From NCBI GenBank assembly GCA_045577175.1, contig JAZNHT010000037.1, forward strand, positions 1 to 64,000: a stretch of 64,000 bases of DNA. The letters run 5' to 3'. A program made the translations under genes and the position numbers. The notes below the pieces were generated by a model. That model made no database searches. It was not told where the DNA came from and saw nothing but the letters and a program-made list of their open reading frames with translations. This DNA comes from SIG701 sp045577175. GTDB lineage: Bacteria > Bacillota > Clostridia > Oscillospirales > CAG-272. Of this stretch, positions 1-8,823 are shown in pieces; position 1 is the stretch's first letter, and each line of letters starts with the position of its first letter.

Positions 1-479
1 TCCGTGCTACCCGTAGGACTGTTCTCATCTCCTTTGTGGGTTACACCAACTCGGTTGACGCAGTTACTGCACTCTTACTGGATCACGAGGCCTTTGTCAA
101 GGAATACCTCGCCATCCTGCCCGCGCGTCCCGATTTTCCCGAGGGCGAGCTTTTCGACCGTCTTTACCATGACCGCCGCGCCAATCGTGCTTTCGTGGTT
201 GACAGCAACAGCAACCGAAAGGGAACCAAGGAGGCGCGCCTTACTTACCGCGTTCTTGACGAGGCAGAGAACGGCCAAACATTGGTTTGCGTTCGTCTGC
301 ATACAGGACGGACCCACCAGATTCGCGTGCAGTTTGCCTCCCGCGGCTATCCGCTGATCGGGGACGCGCGCTACGGCGGCGGCAAGGGCGCGATACACCT
401 GTTCTCGCACAGAATCACCGTGCGCCATCCCGTGACGGGAGAGCCGGTGACGGCGGAAGCGTTGCCGGAATGGGGATAG
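1..479 (+). CDS. RluA-family pseudouridine synthase, C-terminal part (5' end off window)
   Basis: The reading frame is open from base 3, so the start lies outside the window; about 158 residues are visible. Near the edge the frame reads R-A-T, consistent with the end of the RluA HRLDR-x-T catalytic motif, but the catalytic Asp itself is not in view. The later stretch HTGRTHQIRVQF followed by G-D-x-R-Y-G-G is the characteristic RluA-family C-terminal motif. Such enzymes isomerise uridine to pseudouridine in rRNA or tRNA. Which member (RluA, RluC, RluD) cannot be told from this fragment. It ends with TAG; a strong hairpin terminator lies about 170 bases downstream. Confidence 0.85.
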   Translation, partial: RATRRTVLISFVGYTNSVDAVTALLLDHEAFVKEYLAILPARPDFPEGELFDRLYHDRRANRAFVVDSNSNRKGTKEARLTYRVLDEAENGQTLVCVRLHTGRTHQIRVQFASRGYPLIGDARYGGGKGAIHLFSHRITVRHPVTGEPVTAEALPEWG

Positions 480-652
480 GGGACGCGATGGGGGAACTTT
501 TTGCAAAAAATTCCCCCAAGCCCCTTCAAAAACCTTTGTGACATAATGTGGGGATGAGGATTCCCTGTGCCTGAAAGTTTTGATCAAACTTTTTCAAAAG
601 TTTGCAGGGGTGGGACAGCGTCCCACATATTGGCGTTTCCTTGAATAGCATA

Positions 653-679
653 GGGAGGGACTTTGAAAAAGTCCCTCCC
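653..679 (+). terminator. rho-independent terminator
   Basis: A 12-bp perfect stem (653-664 with 668-679), three-base loop, followed by CGTTTTTC on the plus strand. It probably ends transcription from the pseudouridine synthase. The preceding 480-600 stretch has other small inverted repeats (for example AAAGTTT-TGATC-AAACTTT) and no gene. Confidence 0.75.
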
Positions 680-685
680 CGTTTT

Positions 686-1378
686 TCATCTTCTTCTGCT
701 GTTCACAATCGATAAAAGCCTGAGCATCTGCAGAATCGATGCCGTCAGTGCCGCCACGTACGTCATCGCCGCCGCGCTCAGCACACGCCGCGCTCCCTTG
801 ATCTCGCCCTGATCCAGTGTGCCCGATTCCGACAGAATGGAAAGCGCACGGCTGCTCGCGTTAAATTCCACCGGCAGCGTCACAAGCTGGAACAGCACCG
901 CGATACCGAACAGAATAATCCCTGCATAGGCGACGGAAATAAAATTTTCGGCATATGCCGTTAGTAAAATTCCGAGCAGTACCAGCGGTACGGCGAGCCG
1001 TGAGGAAACATTCGTGATCGGGATGATCGCCTGCCGGATGCGGATCGGAAAGTACGCCTGCGCGTGCTGGATTGCGTGTCCGCATTCGTGCGCCGCTACG
1101 CCGATCGCGGCGATCGATGTGCTGTCCGCCACACTGTCCGACAGGCGGATCACATTTGTGCGCGGATCGTAGTGGTCGGTCAGATCGCCCGCGATCCGTT
1201 CAACGGAAACGTGCGAAAGCCCCGCCCCGTCCAAAATCCGCCGCGCGACCGCCGTCGCCGTCACGCCCGTGTGCGCGTTCACCTTCGCATATTTGGCGTA
1301 TGTCGATTTTACGCGGATGCTTGCCCATATTGTCAGAATCAACGCGGGCAGGATATATAATAAATCGAAATAAAACAT
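686..1378 (-). CDS. YugP-type membrane zinc metallopeptidase
   Basis: A 230-residue protein with a membrane segment at the N terminus (about 3-20), a HECGH zinc-binding motif at residues 97-101, and further hydrophobic segments around 125-165 and near the C terminus. This is the layout of the YugP (neutral zinc metallopeptidase, membrane) family. Its physiological substrate is not established; a role in membrane protein turnover is inference. The start at 1378 is chosen because AGGAGG lies just upstream; the longer in-frame start at 1423 lacks this. It stands downstream of the UDP-GlcNAc 2-epimerase gene on the same strand (54-base gap) and may be co-transcribed with it. Confidence 0.85.
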   Translation of the reverse strand: MFYFDLLYILPALILTIWASIRVKSTYAKYAKVNAHTGVTATAVARRILDGAGLSHVSVERIAGDLTDHYDPRTNVIRLSDSVADSTSIAAIGVAAHECGHAIQHAQAYFPIRIRQAIIPITNVSSRLAVPLVLLGILLTAYAENFISVAYAGIILFGIAVLFQLVTLPVEFNASSRALSILSESGTLDQGEIKGARRVLSAAAMTYVAALTASILQMLRLLSIVNSRRR

Positions 1379-1431
1379 GAAACTCCTCCTTCGGTACCCG
1401 TTAGCATACGCCAAATCGGGCAAAACATACG

Positions 1432-2526
1432 TCAGGCACGTTCCAGTATGTCCGCAATCCGCACCGAGGCGAATCCGTCGCCGTACGGGTTGGAGGCACG
1501 GCTCATTTTTTCATACTCCGCCTCATCCGTCAGCAGACGGCGGAAATGCTCGTAGATCACGGCTTCATCCGTGCCGACCAGCTTCAATGTGCCGGCGGCG
1601 ATGCCCTCGGGACGCTCCGTTGTGTCGCGCATGACGAGCACGGGCTTGCCGAGCGACGGCGCTTCCTCCTGGATGCCGCCGCTGTCCGTCAGCACCAGAT
1701 ACGCACGGGCGAGGAAATTGTGGAAATCCAGCACCTCTAAAGGCTCAATGATGTGGATGCGGTCGCATCCGCCGAGCTCTGCCGCCGCCGCTTCCCGTAC
1801 CGCCGGATTCATGTGGATCGGGTAGATCGCCTTCACGTCGGAATTTTCGTCAATGATGCGGCGGATCGCACGGAACATACTGTGCATCGGCGCGCCGAGA
1901 TTCTCGCGGCGGTGCGCCGTAATCAGAATCAGACGGCTGTCCGATGCCCATTCGATTTCGGCGTTTGTGTAATTTTCGCGTACCGTCGTTTTCAAAGCAT
2001 CGATGGCGGTGTTGCCCGTCACAAATATCGTGGACGGATCGCGCCCCTCGCGCACAAGATTCTCCTTTGCCGCCTCCGTCGGCGCGAAATTGTACCGCGC
2101 CACGATGCTGACCGCCTGGCGGTTAAATTCCTCCGGATACGGCGAGTAGATGTCGTGCGTTCTGAGTCCCGCCTCCACGTGTCCGACGGGGATTTGGAGA
2201 TAAAAGCACGCCAGAGCCGCGGCAAACGTTGTGGACGTATCGCCGTGGACGAGGACGACGTCCGGCCTTTCCGCTTCCAGAACCGCCTTCAGCTTTGTGA
2301 GAATCGCCGTGGTCACGTCAAACAGCGTCTGCTTTTCCTTCATTATAGATAGATCGTGATCCGGCACCACGTCGAACGCCCGCAGTACCTGATCGAGCAT
2401 CTGCCGGTGCTGTCCCGTCACACAAACGACTGTCTCGAGGGAAGGGCGCCGCTTCAATTCCTGCACAAGGGGACACATTTTGATCGCCTCCGGCCGTGTG
2501 CCGAATACGAGCATGATCTTTTTCAT
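1432..2526 (-). CDS. wecB: UDP-N-acetylglucosamine 2-epimerase (non-hydrolysing)
   Basis: A 364-residue protein of the WecB/MnaA family, which interconverts UDP-GlcNAc and UDP-ManNAc. Visible family motifs are GTRPEAIK near the N terminus, DTSTTFA and GHVEAGLRT in the first Rossmann domain, TAHRRENLG, and DSGGIQEEAP with the following G-K-P-V-L-V-M-R-D-T-T-E-R-P-E-G in the UDP-binding half; length is normal. GGAGG precedes ATG. The gene is divergent from the SLH protein. SLH domains are known to bind secondary cell-wall polymers that often contain ManNAc, so this enzyme may supply the anchor polymer; that link is inference. Confidence 0.95.
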   Translation of the reverse strand: MKKIMLVFGTRPEAIKMCPLVQELKRRPSLETVVCVTGQHRQMLDQVLRAFDVVPDHDLSIMKEKQTLFDVTTAILTKLKAVLEAERPDVVLVHGDTSTTFAAALACFYLQIPVGHVEAGLRTHDIYSPYPEEFNRQAVSIVARYNFAPTEAAKENLVREGRDPSTIFVTGNTAIDALKTTVRENYTNAEIEWASDSRLILITAHRRENLGAPMHSMFRAIRRIIDENSDVKAIYPIHMNPAVREAAAAELGGCDRIHIIEPLEVLDFHNFLARAYLVLTDSGGIQEEAPSLGKPVLVMRDTTERPEGIAAGTLKLVGTDEAVIYEHFRRLLTDEAEYEKMSRASNPYGDGFASVRIADILERA

Positions 2527-2605
2527 ACTTCCTCCGCAATATTACGCAGGTGCCTAAAACTGTAAAGCGTAATATATTATAATATAGGATGCATTTACTG
2601 CAAGA

Positions 2606-2634
2606 ATTATACCATATCGGTACGGAAAAGTCAA
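2606..2634 (-). promoter_or_regulatory. promoter of the 2-epimerase gene
   Basis: On the minus strand TTGACT (2629-2634), 17-base spacer, TATAAT (2606-2611). The predicted leader covers two AATATTAC-type repeat copies (2538-2547, 2567-2576). Confidence 0.75.
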
Positions 2635-2762
2635 ATGTACAATTTGCCCGCAGCCAAGGAGAGGGTGGAGGGATGGGAGGAGGGAGAAACTTCGGCGTAT
2701 GAGATGGTTCTCCCGCCTCCCATATGCCCCAATATTACATAAAGCAGCAATATTTCGGTCGC

Positions 2763-2793
2763 GTGTAATATTAAATGCTGTTTAATATTACAC
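2763..2793. promoter_or_regulatory. perfect 13-bp inverted repeat, putative operator
   Basis: GTGTAATATTAAA, five-base loop, TTTAATATTACAC: a perfect 13-bp inverted repeat about 26 bases upstream of the -35 box of the SLH gene. Its arms contain the AATATTAC core also found at 2538-2547 and 2731-2740 and, with one mismatch, at 2567-2576. The regulator is unknown. Confidence 0.6.
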
Positions 2794-2818
2794 AAACATT
2801 ACACCTTTGAAAAACCTA

Positions 2819-2847
2819 TTGCAATAATTTCCGCGATAGGGTATGAT
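2819..2847 (+). promoter_or_regulatory. promoter of the SLH-domain protein gene
   Basis: TTGCAA (2819-2824), 17-base spacer, TATGAT (2842-2847). A transcript starting near 2854 would begin with a stem-loop at 2855-2879 (CGGG-G-AAATC, loop CCTGA, GATTT-G-CCCG), a 5'-end structure of the sort known to slow mRNA decay. A GAAGGAG ribosome site lies at 2901-2907. Confidence 0.8.
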
Positions 2848-2918
2848 ATACACGCGGGGAAATCCCTGAGATTTGCCCGTATAAAAAAATTTTTTTATAA
2901 GAAGGAGTACAGAAAAAG

Positions 2919-5900
2919 ATGAAAAAGATTCTTTCTCTGGTCCTCGCGCTGATGATGGTATTCAGCATCGTTCCTGCTGTTTTTGCAGATGACGCTGTTA
3001 CCACCGCTGCTGGGGATTCCGCTTACCAGGATGCAATCGACTTCCTGGGCCTGATAGACCTCTATCAGGGTGGCCATCCGGACGACGAGGCTGTTACCCG
3101 TTGGCAGATGGCTCTGTTCGTAGCTCGTGTTCTTACCGGTCGCACCGATAATGCGTACTGGAAGACCACCGAGAACAACTCCGGCTTCGCAGATGTCGAT
3201 GAGTACCTCAACGACACTGAGAGCTACATTGTCGGTGCAGTTAGCTACGCAGCTAACAAGGGCATCATCAATGGTTACGGTGACGGCAACTTCGGTCCCA
3301 ACGACGGTATCACCTACCGCGACGCTCTGACCATGGTTGTTCGCGCACTCGGTATCTCGGATCTCGGTTATCCGTGGGGTTATGTCACCAAGGCTGACGA
3401 GCTCGGTCTTATGGATGGCATCACCGGCGTTGGTCAGACTGAGGAAATCACCCGTGAGGTTGTTGCTCAGATTCTCTACAACGCAGTAAACGCTGACGTT
3501 AACGGCAAGACCATCGCTGAGACCGTCTTCGGTGTTGGCGAGATGACCGTTATCATCACCGCTTCCAACAAGGTTGCTTACGAGGGTTCCACCACTGTTC
3601 TTCGTGACGGTTACGTTCAGTTCTCCGCTATCGACGATCAGGGCAACCCCACCGGCGCTAAGTATCACGTTGCAGCTTCCGAGTTCGGTCTCGCTAACGA
3701 CAACGCTGAGAACGCAGCAGTCGGCACCAACTACCAGATCGTTTACAAGGACAACTGCGTAGACATCATCGACGCTAAGGCTCTCTGGGCTTCCTATGAG
3801 AACTTTGCTGCTACCGGCAAGAACGAGATCGTTATTGACGCTGCAAAGAACACCATTAAGCTCGGCGGCGTTCAGACCAACCTCGTAACCGTTTACACCG
3901 ATCTCTTCAACACCCAGGGTACGAACAACGTTACCGGTGCTCTTGAGACCAAGGTTTACGGTGAGTCCGGCGTAGGCGCATGGAAGACCATCGGCTCTAC
4001 CTACTACATGGACGCTCAGGGTTACATCTACCAGATCGCTGACCTCCAGCTCGTTGCTTACTACTTCGATTTCTTCGATGCACTCTACGGATGCACCGTT
4101 GAGGTTACCGGTAAGTACACCTACAGCGCACTTTCTGATGCAGATGCAGCAGCAATCCGCGCTGACCTCATCGCTCCCGCAAACGGCTTTGCACAGGTTA
4201 CCAACTTTGCTTCTCTGAAGGACAGCGCTTACACCAAGGTTGTCGCTTCCGACAGCAACAACGACGGCACGTACGATCGCGCTATCGTTAAGGACTTCCA
4301 GTTCGGCTATTTCAAGTGGGAAGACGCGAAGAAGACCCAGTTCAGCATCTCCACTTCTAACGGTCTCAACACCCTGACTGCCAGCGGCATCAAGGGCGGC
4401 ACCTACCGCTTCACCGGCATCACCCCCGCTTCCAACGCATTTGTTATCTACTATGTTGACGATGTCAACAAGGAGATCGACATCTGGGTTGAGGTTAAGG
4501 CTTACGCAGAAGGTGCTACCACCTACTATGCAAACGCTTACCTCCTCGGCTTCTCCGTTGCACAGAACGTTCTCTACATGAACGACACCCAGTCTCAGAG
4601 ATTTGACATGCCCTTCGGCTATGCAGACCTGAACGGTGCTCCCATGAAGGCGTTCACCACCGGCACGAATGCTAACGTTACCCTGAACCAGCAGATCATC
4701 GACCTGCTCCTTGCTTACCAGGGTCAGTATGTCACCTACGTTGTAGTTGACGGCAAGCTCGTTTACTTCACCGCTGCTGCTCAGAGCAACGATTACGTTG
4801 TAATCGACAAGTTCACCAGCATCACGAAGGACGGCATCGTTGCACACGCATACAGCACTGTTACCGACGAGTACGCTGACATCCAGATCGCTGAGTTCAA
4901 CGGCTGGAACATCGGTGGCTTCGAGTGGAACGAGCTGTGGCTCGACATCGTTATGGATAGCCTCTGGTCCGGCACCGGCATCCCGGATGCAAACGCAGTT
5001 CTTGCTAAGCTCCTCCCGATCAAGGCTAACCAGCTCTACAAGGTTGTTTACCAGAGCAACGGCGCTTACAACCTCCGCGAGGTTACCGCTGCCGATGCAA
5101 TCGCAACCCCGAACGGTGTCCATGTAATCAAGGAGAAGATCCACTGGTTCAAGGACGGTCAGCTCATCAACAACGCAGCTCAGTTCGATCCCGCTAACAA
5201 CGCAGGCAAGTACGTTGCTACTTCCAGCGCTCACAACTGGCTCGTAATCCAGGCTCCTGTTGATGCAACCACCGGTGCATACGATCTCACCGCTATCGAG
5301 AAGGTTTACGTTGTTCCGGGCAAGATCGCTGATATGATCATCCCGCACTTCGAGCTCTACAAGAGCGCTGACAACGACTTCGTTCTCGTTGCTACCGAGG
5401 CTGAGCTCGCTGACTTCATCCGCAGCCAGACCATCGGTTCTGATGTAAGCTTCGTATACTACACCAAGTATGATCTGTACGGTAACGACCACAACAACGC
5501 ATGGGCTGACCAGGCTGTTGATGCTCACTACTACTACAGATGGATGCGCGACATCGAGACCGGCAACTTCACGCTCGTTAAGATCAACGTTGCTGAGTAC
5601 GCTGCAGTAATCGCAGCTCTCAACGCTGTTGACGCTAAGGCAGCTCCGTCTAACGCAGTTGTTCTCCAGCTCAACGATGGCGTTCTGTCTCTCGTAAACG
5701 GCGCTCTCCCGACCGTTACCATGAACGATGTTGCAGCTCAGCTCAAGAAGGCTAACGCTTACGACAACTACGTTGCACTCAGCTGCAATGCATCTGATCT
5801 CGTAGCTACCGTTGGCGATTACCTCGACGAGTATGAGTGCGGCATGAAGGAGTACATCTCCGTTCAGGATTACTTCGGTATCGCAAAGATCACCTTCATC

Positions 5901-6029
5901 GGTGTTGATGCAAACGGCAAGTACGTGAAGCTCACCGGCGACAAGCTCGGTTCTGCCTTCTCCGGTGCTGTTACCGCTAACCTGTTCTGGGATGACGCTG
6001 CTGGTACGGCTGTCGTATTCGTCGGCTAA
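2919..6029 (+). CDS. S-layer homology (SLH) domain protein, likely abundant surface protein
   Basis: A 1036-residue secreted protein. Residues 1-23 form a signal peptide (M-K-K, hydrophobic core, V-F-A cleavage site). Three SLH-like repeats follow at about residues 34-75, 98-145 and 150-192, the second with the typical GYGDGNFGPND pattern. The remaining roughly 840 residues are rich in Asn, Ala, Asp, Tyr and Val and match no domain I recognise; they probably form the exposed layer. SLH repeats anchor proteins non-covalently to cell-wall polymer. Codon use is extremely biased (GCT, GTT, ACC, AAC, AAG), so much so that an 877-codon antisense frame stays open; this indicates very high expression. 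Strong promoter, 5' stem-loop and terminator frame it as a single-gene unit. Confidence 0.85.
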   Translation: MKKILSLVLALMMVFSIVPAVFADDAVTTAAGDSAYQDAIDFLGLIDLYQGGHPDDEAVTRWQMALFVARVLTGRTDNAYWKTTENNSGFADVDEYLNDTESYIVGAVSYAANKGIINGYGDGNFGPNDGITYRDALTMVVRALGISDLGYPWGYVTKADELGLMDGITGVGQTEEITREVVAQILYNAVNADVNGKTIAETVFGVGEMTVIITASNKVAYEGSTTVLRDGYVQFSAIDDQGNPTGAKYHVAASEFGLANDNAENAAVGTNYQIVYKDNCVDIIDAKALWASYENFAATGKNEIVIDAAKNTIKLGGVQTNLVTVYTDLFNTQGTNNVTGALETKVYGESGVGAWKTIGSTYYMDAQGYIYQIADLQLVAYYFDFFDALYGCTVEVTGKYTYSALSDADAAAIRADLIAPANGFAQVTNFASLKDSAYTKVVASDSNNDGTYDRAIVKDFQFGYFKWEDAKKTQFSISTSNGLNTLTASGIKGGTYRFTGITPASNAFVIYYVDDVNKEIDIWVEVKAYAEGATTYYANAYLLGFSVAQNVLYMNDTQSQRFDMPFGYADLNGAPMKAFTTGTNANVTLNQQIIDLLLAYQGQYVTYVVVDGKLVYFTAAAQSNDYVVIDKFTSITKDGIVAHAYSTVTDEYADIQIAEFNGWNIGGFEWNELWLDIVMDSLWSGTGIPDANAVLAKLLPIKANQLYKVVYQSNGAYNLREVTAADAIATPNGVHVIKEKIHWFKDGQLINNAAQFDPANNAGKYVATSSAHNWLVIQAPVDATTGAYDLTAIEKVYVVPGKIADMIIPHFELYKSADNDFVLVATEAELADFIRSQTIGSDVSFVYYTKYDLYGNDHNNAWADQAVDAHYYYRWMRDIETGNFTLVKINVAEYAAVIAALNAVDAKAAPSNAVVLQLNDGVLSLVNGALPTVTMNDVAAQLKKANAYDNYVALSCNASDLVATVGDYLDEYECGMKEYISVQDYFGIAKITFIGVDANGKYVKLTGDKLGSAFSGAVTANLFWDDAAGTAVVFVG

Positions 6030-6074
6030 TCCAAAGCGAATCCTGATTCGAAAAACTGAATAGTTGATCGAACG

Positions 6075-6104
6075 TAGGGGATATGGAGTAATCCATATCC
6101 CCTA
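6075..6104 (+). terminator. rho-independent terminator of the SLH gene
   Basis: A perfect 13-bp stem (6075-6087 with 6092-6104), loop GTAA, followed by TTTGTTT. Confidence 0.85.
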
Positions 6105-6205
6105 TTTGTTTGGCACCAGACGGCAGTCTGCCGCTTTTTTGTCATAGATCGCTTTCCTCTGTCATATTCTTTAGTACATTCAAATCGGACAAGAAAGGAC
6201 ACACG

Positions 6206-7747
6206 ATGCATATGGAAAAGATGGAGCAAAGCAGGCTTATAAGGGAGGAGGCGACGCTCAGTGCCGTTTTCTATCACGCGGCACAGACGCATGAAACGTC
6301 GGAGGAGTATCTTCTGCCGGACTATATGCCGCAGGTGCAGCGGGTGATTTCCGTGCGAGCGACGGCTCTGCCGGAAAGCCGCTTTTTGACAGGGAAGGCA
6401 CTGGAGTTTGGCGGAACGCTGGCGTATTCGGTTCTCTACATGGGGGAGGGCGGTGAGATTTACTGCGCGCCGCTTACGTCGGAGTATACGGCATCCGCTT
6501 CGCTCGGCGAAAATGCCGCCGTGGATGCCGCCTCAATCGGCGTAGATACAACGGTGGAAAATGTTACGTGCCGCGTTACAGCTCCTCGCCGACTGACGCT
6601 GAAATGTCGGCTGAAATCGCTCATCACCTCGCTGCGACCGTGCTCTGTTGCGGATAAATTGCAAGAGAGTACAGGCGGTCGGCTGACAACGGCGGATGAG
6701 CTTGCGATCGAGAGGCTGACGGCTGAAGCGGAGGATACGGTGCTGTCGCGAGGCGATTTGACGGCCGCTGTAAGCGGAAATATCGGCGCGGCAGGAAAGG
6801 TGATCGCTTGTAACGGTACTGTGCGCGTTGAGGACGCAACTGCCGGTGACGGTGAAGTGCAGGTGCGCGGCGACGTTCTCCTGCATGTGATTCTCCTTTC
6901 CTCTGAGGGGAAGTACATTTCATCAGCGACCAAAGAAAGTTTTACGGAGAGTGTTTTGGTACCCGGTGCCGTTTCTGAGGGCAGTGCGCGTGCGTGGGGC
7001 AGAGCTGCTTCCGTCAGCGTGACGCCGGGTGAGGACGGCTGTACATGGGAGGTTGAATTTGATCTGGAGGCAGAATGTGCACAGCCGCTGAAGCGTACAT
7101 ACACGGTGGATTTGTTTTCCACCGATTGCGCCTGCGAGATTGAGACGGCAGAAACGGACAGCCTCAGATTGCTCCGATGCGGAGTGGGCGCGGTGACTGT
7201 CTCGGGCGAGGGAGTGAGGCAGGGCAAAGCACTCGCCGATGAATCTGTTTTGGATGCATATGCTGTGTGCTCGGCAGATCGAATGGAGGTGGCGAATGGC
7301 AAGTTGCTTCTCGCAGGCACCTGCACCGTGACGACGCTCCTTTTGCAGAACGGCGATGTTGTCGGTGAGGAGACGGTGCTGCCGCTGAAGTATGAGTGGG
7401 ATGCACCCGAAGCGCAGGATGGCGCGGAGCTTTTGTGGCGCTGGAGCGGTGAGGCGGTGTCGGTTTCGGTTCGTCCGGATGGCGAGAAGCTCAATGTTCA
7501 TGCGGATATTGCGCTCAGCGTGTGCGCGATGCGGCGCAGGAAAATCCGCTTTGTTGACAGCGCGGTTCTGACAAAATCCGCCCGCCGTAAAGAGGACGAC
7601 GGATGTATTCGTGTCTGTTATCCTGATGTCGGAGAGCCGCTTTGGGAGATTGCAAAGCGATACGGTGTCGCCCGACAGACGATCCGTGTCGAAAACGGAT
7701 TGCCCGAGGATGAATCTGTGTGCGACGGTGCTCCTATTCTGATATAA
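6206..7747 (+). CDS. sipL: SipL-like spore morphogenesis protein (DUF3794/SPOCS repeats + LysM)
   Basis: A 513-residue protein with three related beta-rich blocks (about residues 45-160, 200-300 and 370-455) that fit the DUF3794/SPOCS domain, and a C-terminal LysM-like domain (about 465-513: C-Y-P-D-V-G-E-P-L-W-E-I-A-K-R-Y-G). In Clostridioides difficile SipL has the same architecture and links the SpoIVA basement layer to the forming coat. No signal peptide is present, as expected for a mother-cell protein. The start at 6206 follows AAGAAAGGA; an upstream in-frame start at 6110 falls inside the preceding terminator tail and is rejected. Family is clear; SipL orthology is likely, not proven. 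Confidence 0.75.
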   Translation: MHMEKMEQSRLIREEATLSAVFYHAAQTHETSEEYLLPDYMPQVQRVISVRATALPESRFLTGKALEFGGTLAYSVLYMGEGGEIYCAPLTSEYTASASLGENAAVDAASIGVDTTVENVTCRVTAPRRLTLKCRLKSLITSLRPCSVADKLQESTGGRLTTADELAIERLTAEAEDTVLSRGDLTAAVSGNIGAAGKVIACNGTVRVEDATAGDGEVQVRGDVLLHVILLSSEGKYISSATKESFTESVLVPGAVSEGSARAWGRAASVSVTPGEDGCTWEVEFDLEAECAQPLKRTYTVDLFSTDCACEIETAETDSLRLLRCGVGAVTVSGEGVRQGKALADESVLDAYAVCSADRMEVANGKLLLAGTCTVTTLLLQNGDVVGEETVLPLKYEWDAPEAQDGAELLWRWSGEAVSVSVRPDGEKLNVHADIALSVCAMRRRKIRFVDSAVLTKSARRKEDDGCIRVCYPDVGEPLWEIAKRYGVARQTIRVENGLPEDESVCDGAPILI

Positions 7748-7750
7748 GAA

Positions 7751-7780
7751 AAAGCACGGGACCGTAAGGTTCCGTGCTTT
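7751..7780. terminator. bidirectional terminator between convergent genes
   Basis: A perfect 13-bp stem (7751-7763 with 7768-7780), loop GTAA, with A-rich and T-rich flanks so that it serves both the SipL-like gene and glucokinase. Confidence 0.8.
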
Positions 7781-7794
7781 GCTGTAAAGGAGGA

Positions 7795-8760
7795 TCAGTG
7801 CGGCAGGGATGCCGCGCCGATGATACCGGCGTCGTTGCCGAGCTCTGCTGCGCGGATCACTGTCTTCGGATCGTGATCCTTCGTGTAGATTTCCTTGTAA
7901 ATGCGCTCGTTGATCGGATTCAGCAGGAAATCGCCCTCGTAGCAGATACCGCCGCCGAGCGTCAGAATTTCCGGCTGAAAAATGTTGATGATGTTTGCAA
8001 GCCCGACGACAAGATGATCGATGTACGAGGCGACAACCTCGCGCCCTGCCTCGTCACCGGCGCGAGCTGCCTGAAACGCTGTTTTACCCGAAATTTTCTC
8101 GGGATCGCCGCCGCAGAGTGCCTCGATTTGCGTGGCACGACCGACTTTGCGGTATTCGGCGAGCTTCTCTTTGGTGGTTTCGATCAGACCGGTTGCGGAG
8201 CTGTATCTCTCCCAACAGCCGCATCTGCCGCAGGAGCACGGGCGACCGTCCTTCTCGATGACGATGTGACCGAGCTCAGCACCTGCGAAATTGAAGCCGG
8301 AGTACGCCTCGCCGTCGATGACGACACCGCCGCCGACTCCTGTGCCGAGCGTAATCATGACAGAGTAGCGCGTCCCCTTCGCGGCCCCTGCTGCGGCTTC
8401 CGCGATTGCGGCGGCATTGGCATCGTTTTCGATGGAGACGGGCTTTCCGTAAAGCAGGGAGGAGAGCTTTTCTGCCAAAGGATACATGACAAACGTCGGG
8501 AGATTGCACGATGTTTCGATGCATCCGGTGGCGCGATTGGCAACGCCGGGCGCGGCAACGCCCACAAAATCGATTTGCTCAAGAGGAATGGACGCGTCTG
8601 CGCAGAGCTTCAGACAAAGCGACGCCATATCGGCGGTGATTTCGTCGGCGGCACGCAGACGACCGGTGGGGATGCTGTCTTTGATGAGGATGCTGTGCGA
8701 AGCATCAACAATGCCGGCGGCGATGTTTGTGCCGCCGAGATCGATTCCGATAGAGTACAT
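7795..8760 (-). CDS. glk: ROK-family glucokinase
   Basis: A 321-residue ROK kinase that phosphorylates glucose to glucose-6-phosphate with ATP. The phosphate motif DLGGTN is at the N terminus, E-N-D-A-N-A-A-A carries the catalytic Asp, LGTGVGGG is the second ATP motif, and the ROK zinc signature C-S-C-G-R-C-G-C follows E-L-G-H-I. Length and motif spacing match ROK glucokinases rather than ROK repressors (no HTH). Start at 8760 is preceded by AGAAAGG. It would feed Pgi and the PPi-type phosphofructokinase also in this window. Confidence 0.93.
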   Translation of the reverse strand: MYSIGIDLGGTNIAAGIVDASHSILIKDSIPTGRLRAADEITADMASLCLKLCADASIPLEQIDFVGVAAPGVANRATGCIETSCNLPTFVMYPLAEKLSSLLYGKPVSIENDANAAAIAEAAAGAAKGTRYSVMITLGTGVGGGVVIDGEAYSGFNFAGAELGHIVIEKDGRPCSCGRCGCWERYSSATGLIETTKEKLAEYRKVGRATQIEALCGGDPEKISGKTAFQAARAGDEAGREVVASYIDHLVVGLANIINIFQPEILTLGGGICYEGDFLLNPINERIYKEIYTKDHDPKTVIRAAELGNDAGIIGAASLPH

Positions 8761-8794
8761 AGTGAACGCCTTTCTGCGTGTATTCGATAAAACT

Positions 8795-8823
8795 ATTATA
8801 TAGTTTTTTGCTCGGTTTGTCAA
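8795..8823 (-). promoter_or_regulatory. consensus promoter of glucokinase
   Basis: Minus strand TTGACA (8818-8823), 17-base spacer, TATAAT (8795-8800): a perfect consensus vegetative promoter. Confidence 0.85.

Noticed and set aside
2895..5528. 877-codon open frame on the minus strand
   Set aside because: It lies entirely opposite the SLH gene, has a Val/Cys/Leu-rich sequence without motifs, and is explained by the codon bias of the plus-strand gene.
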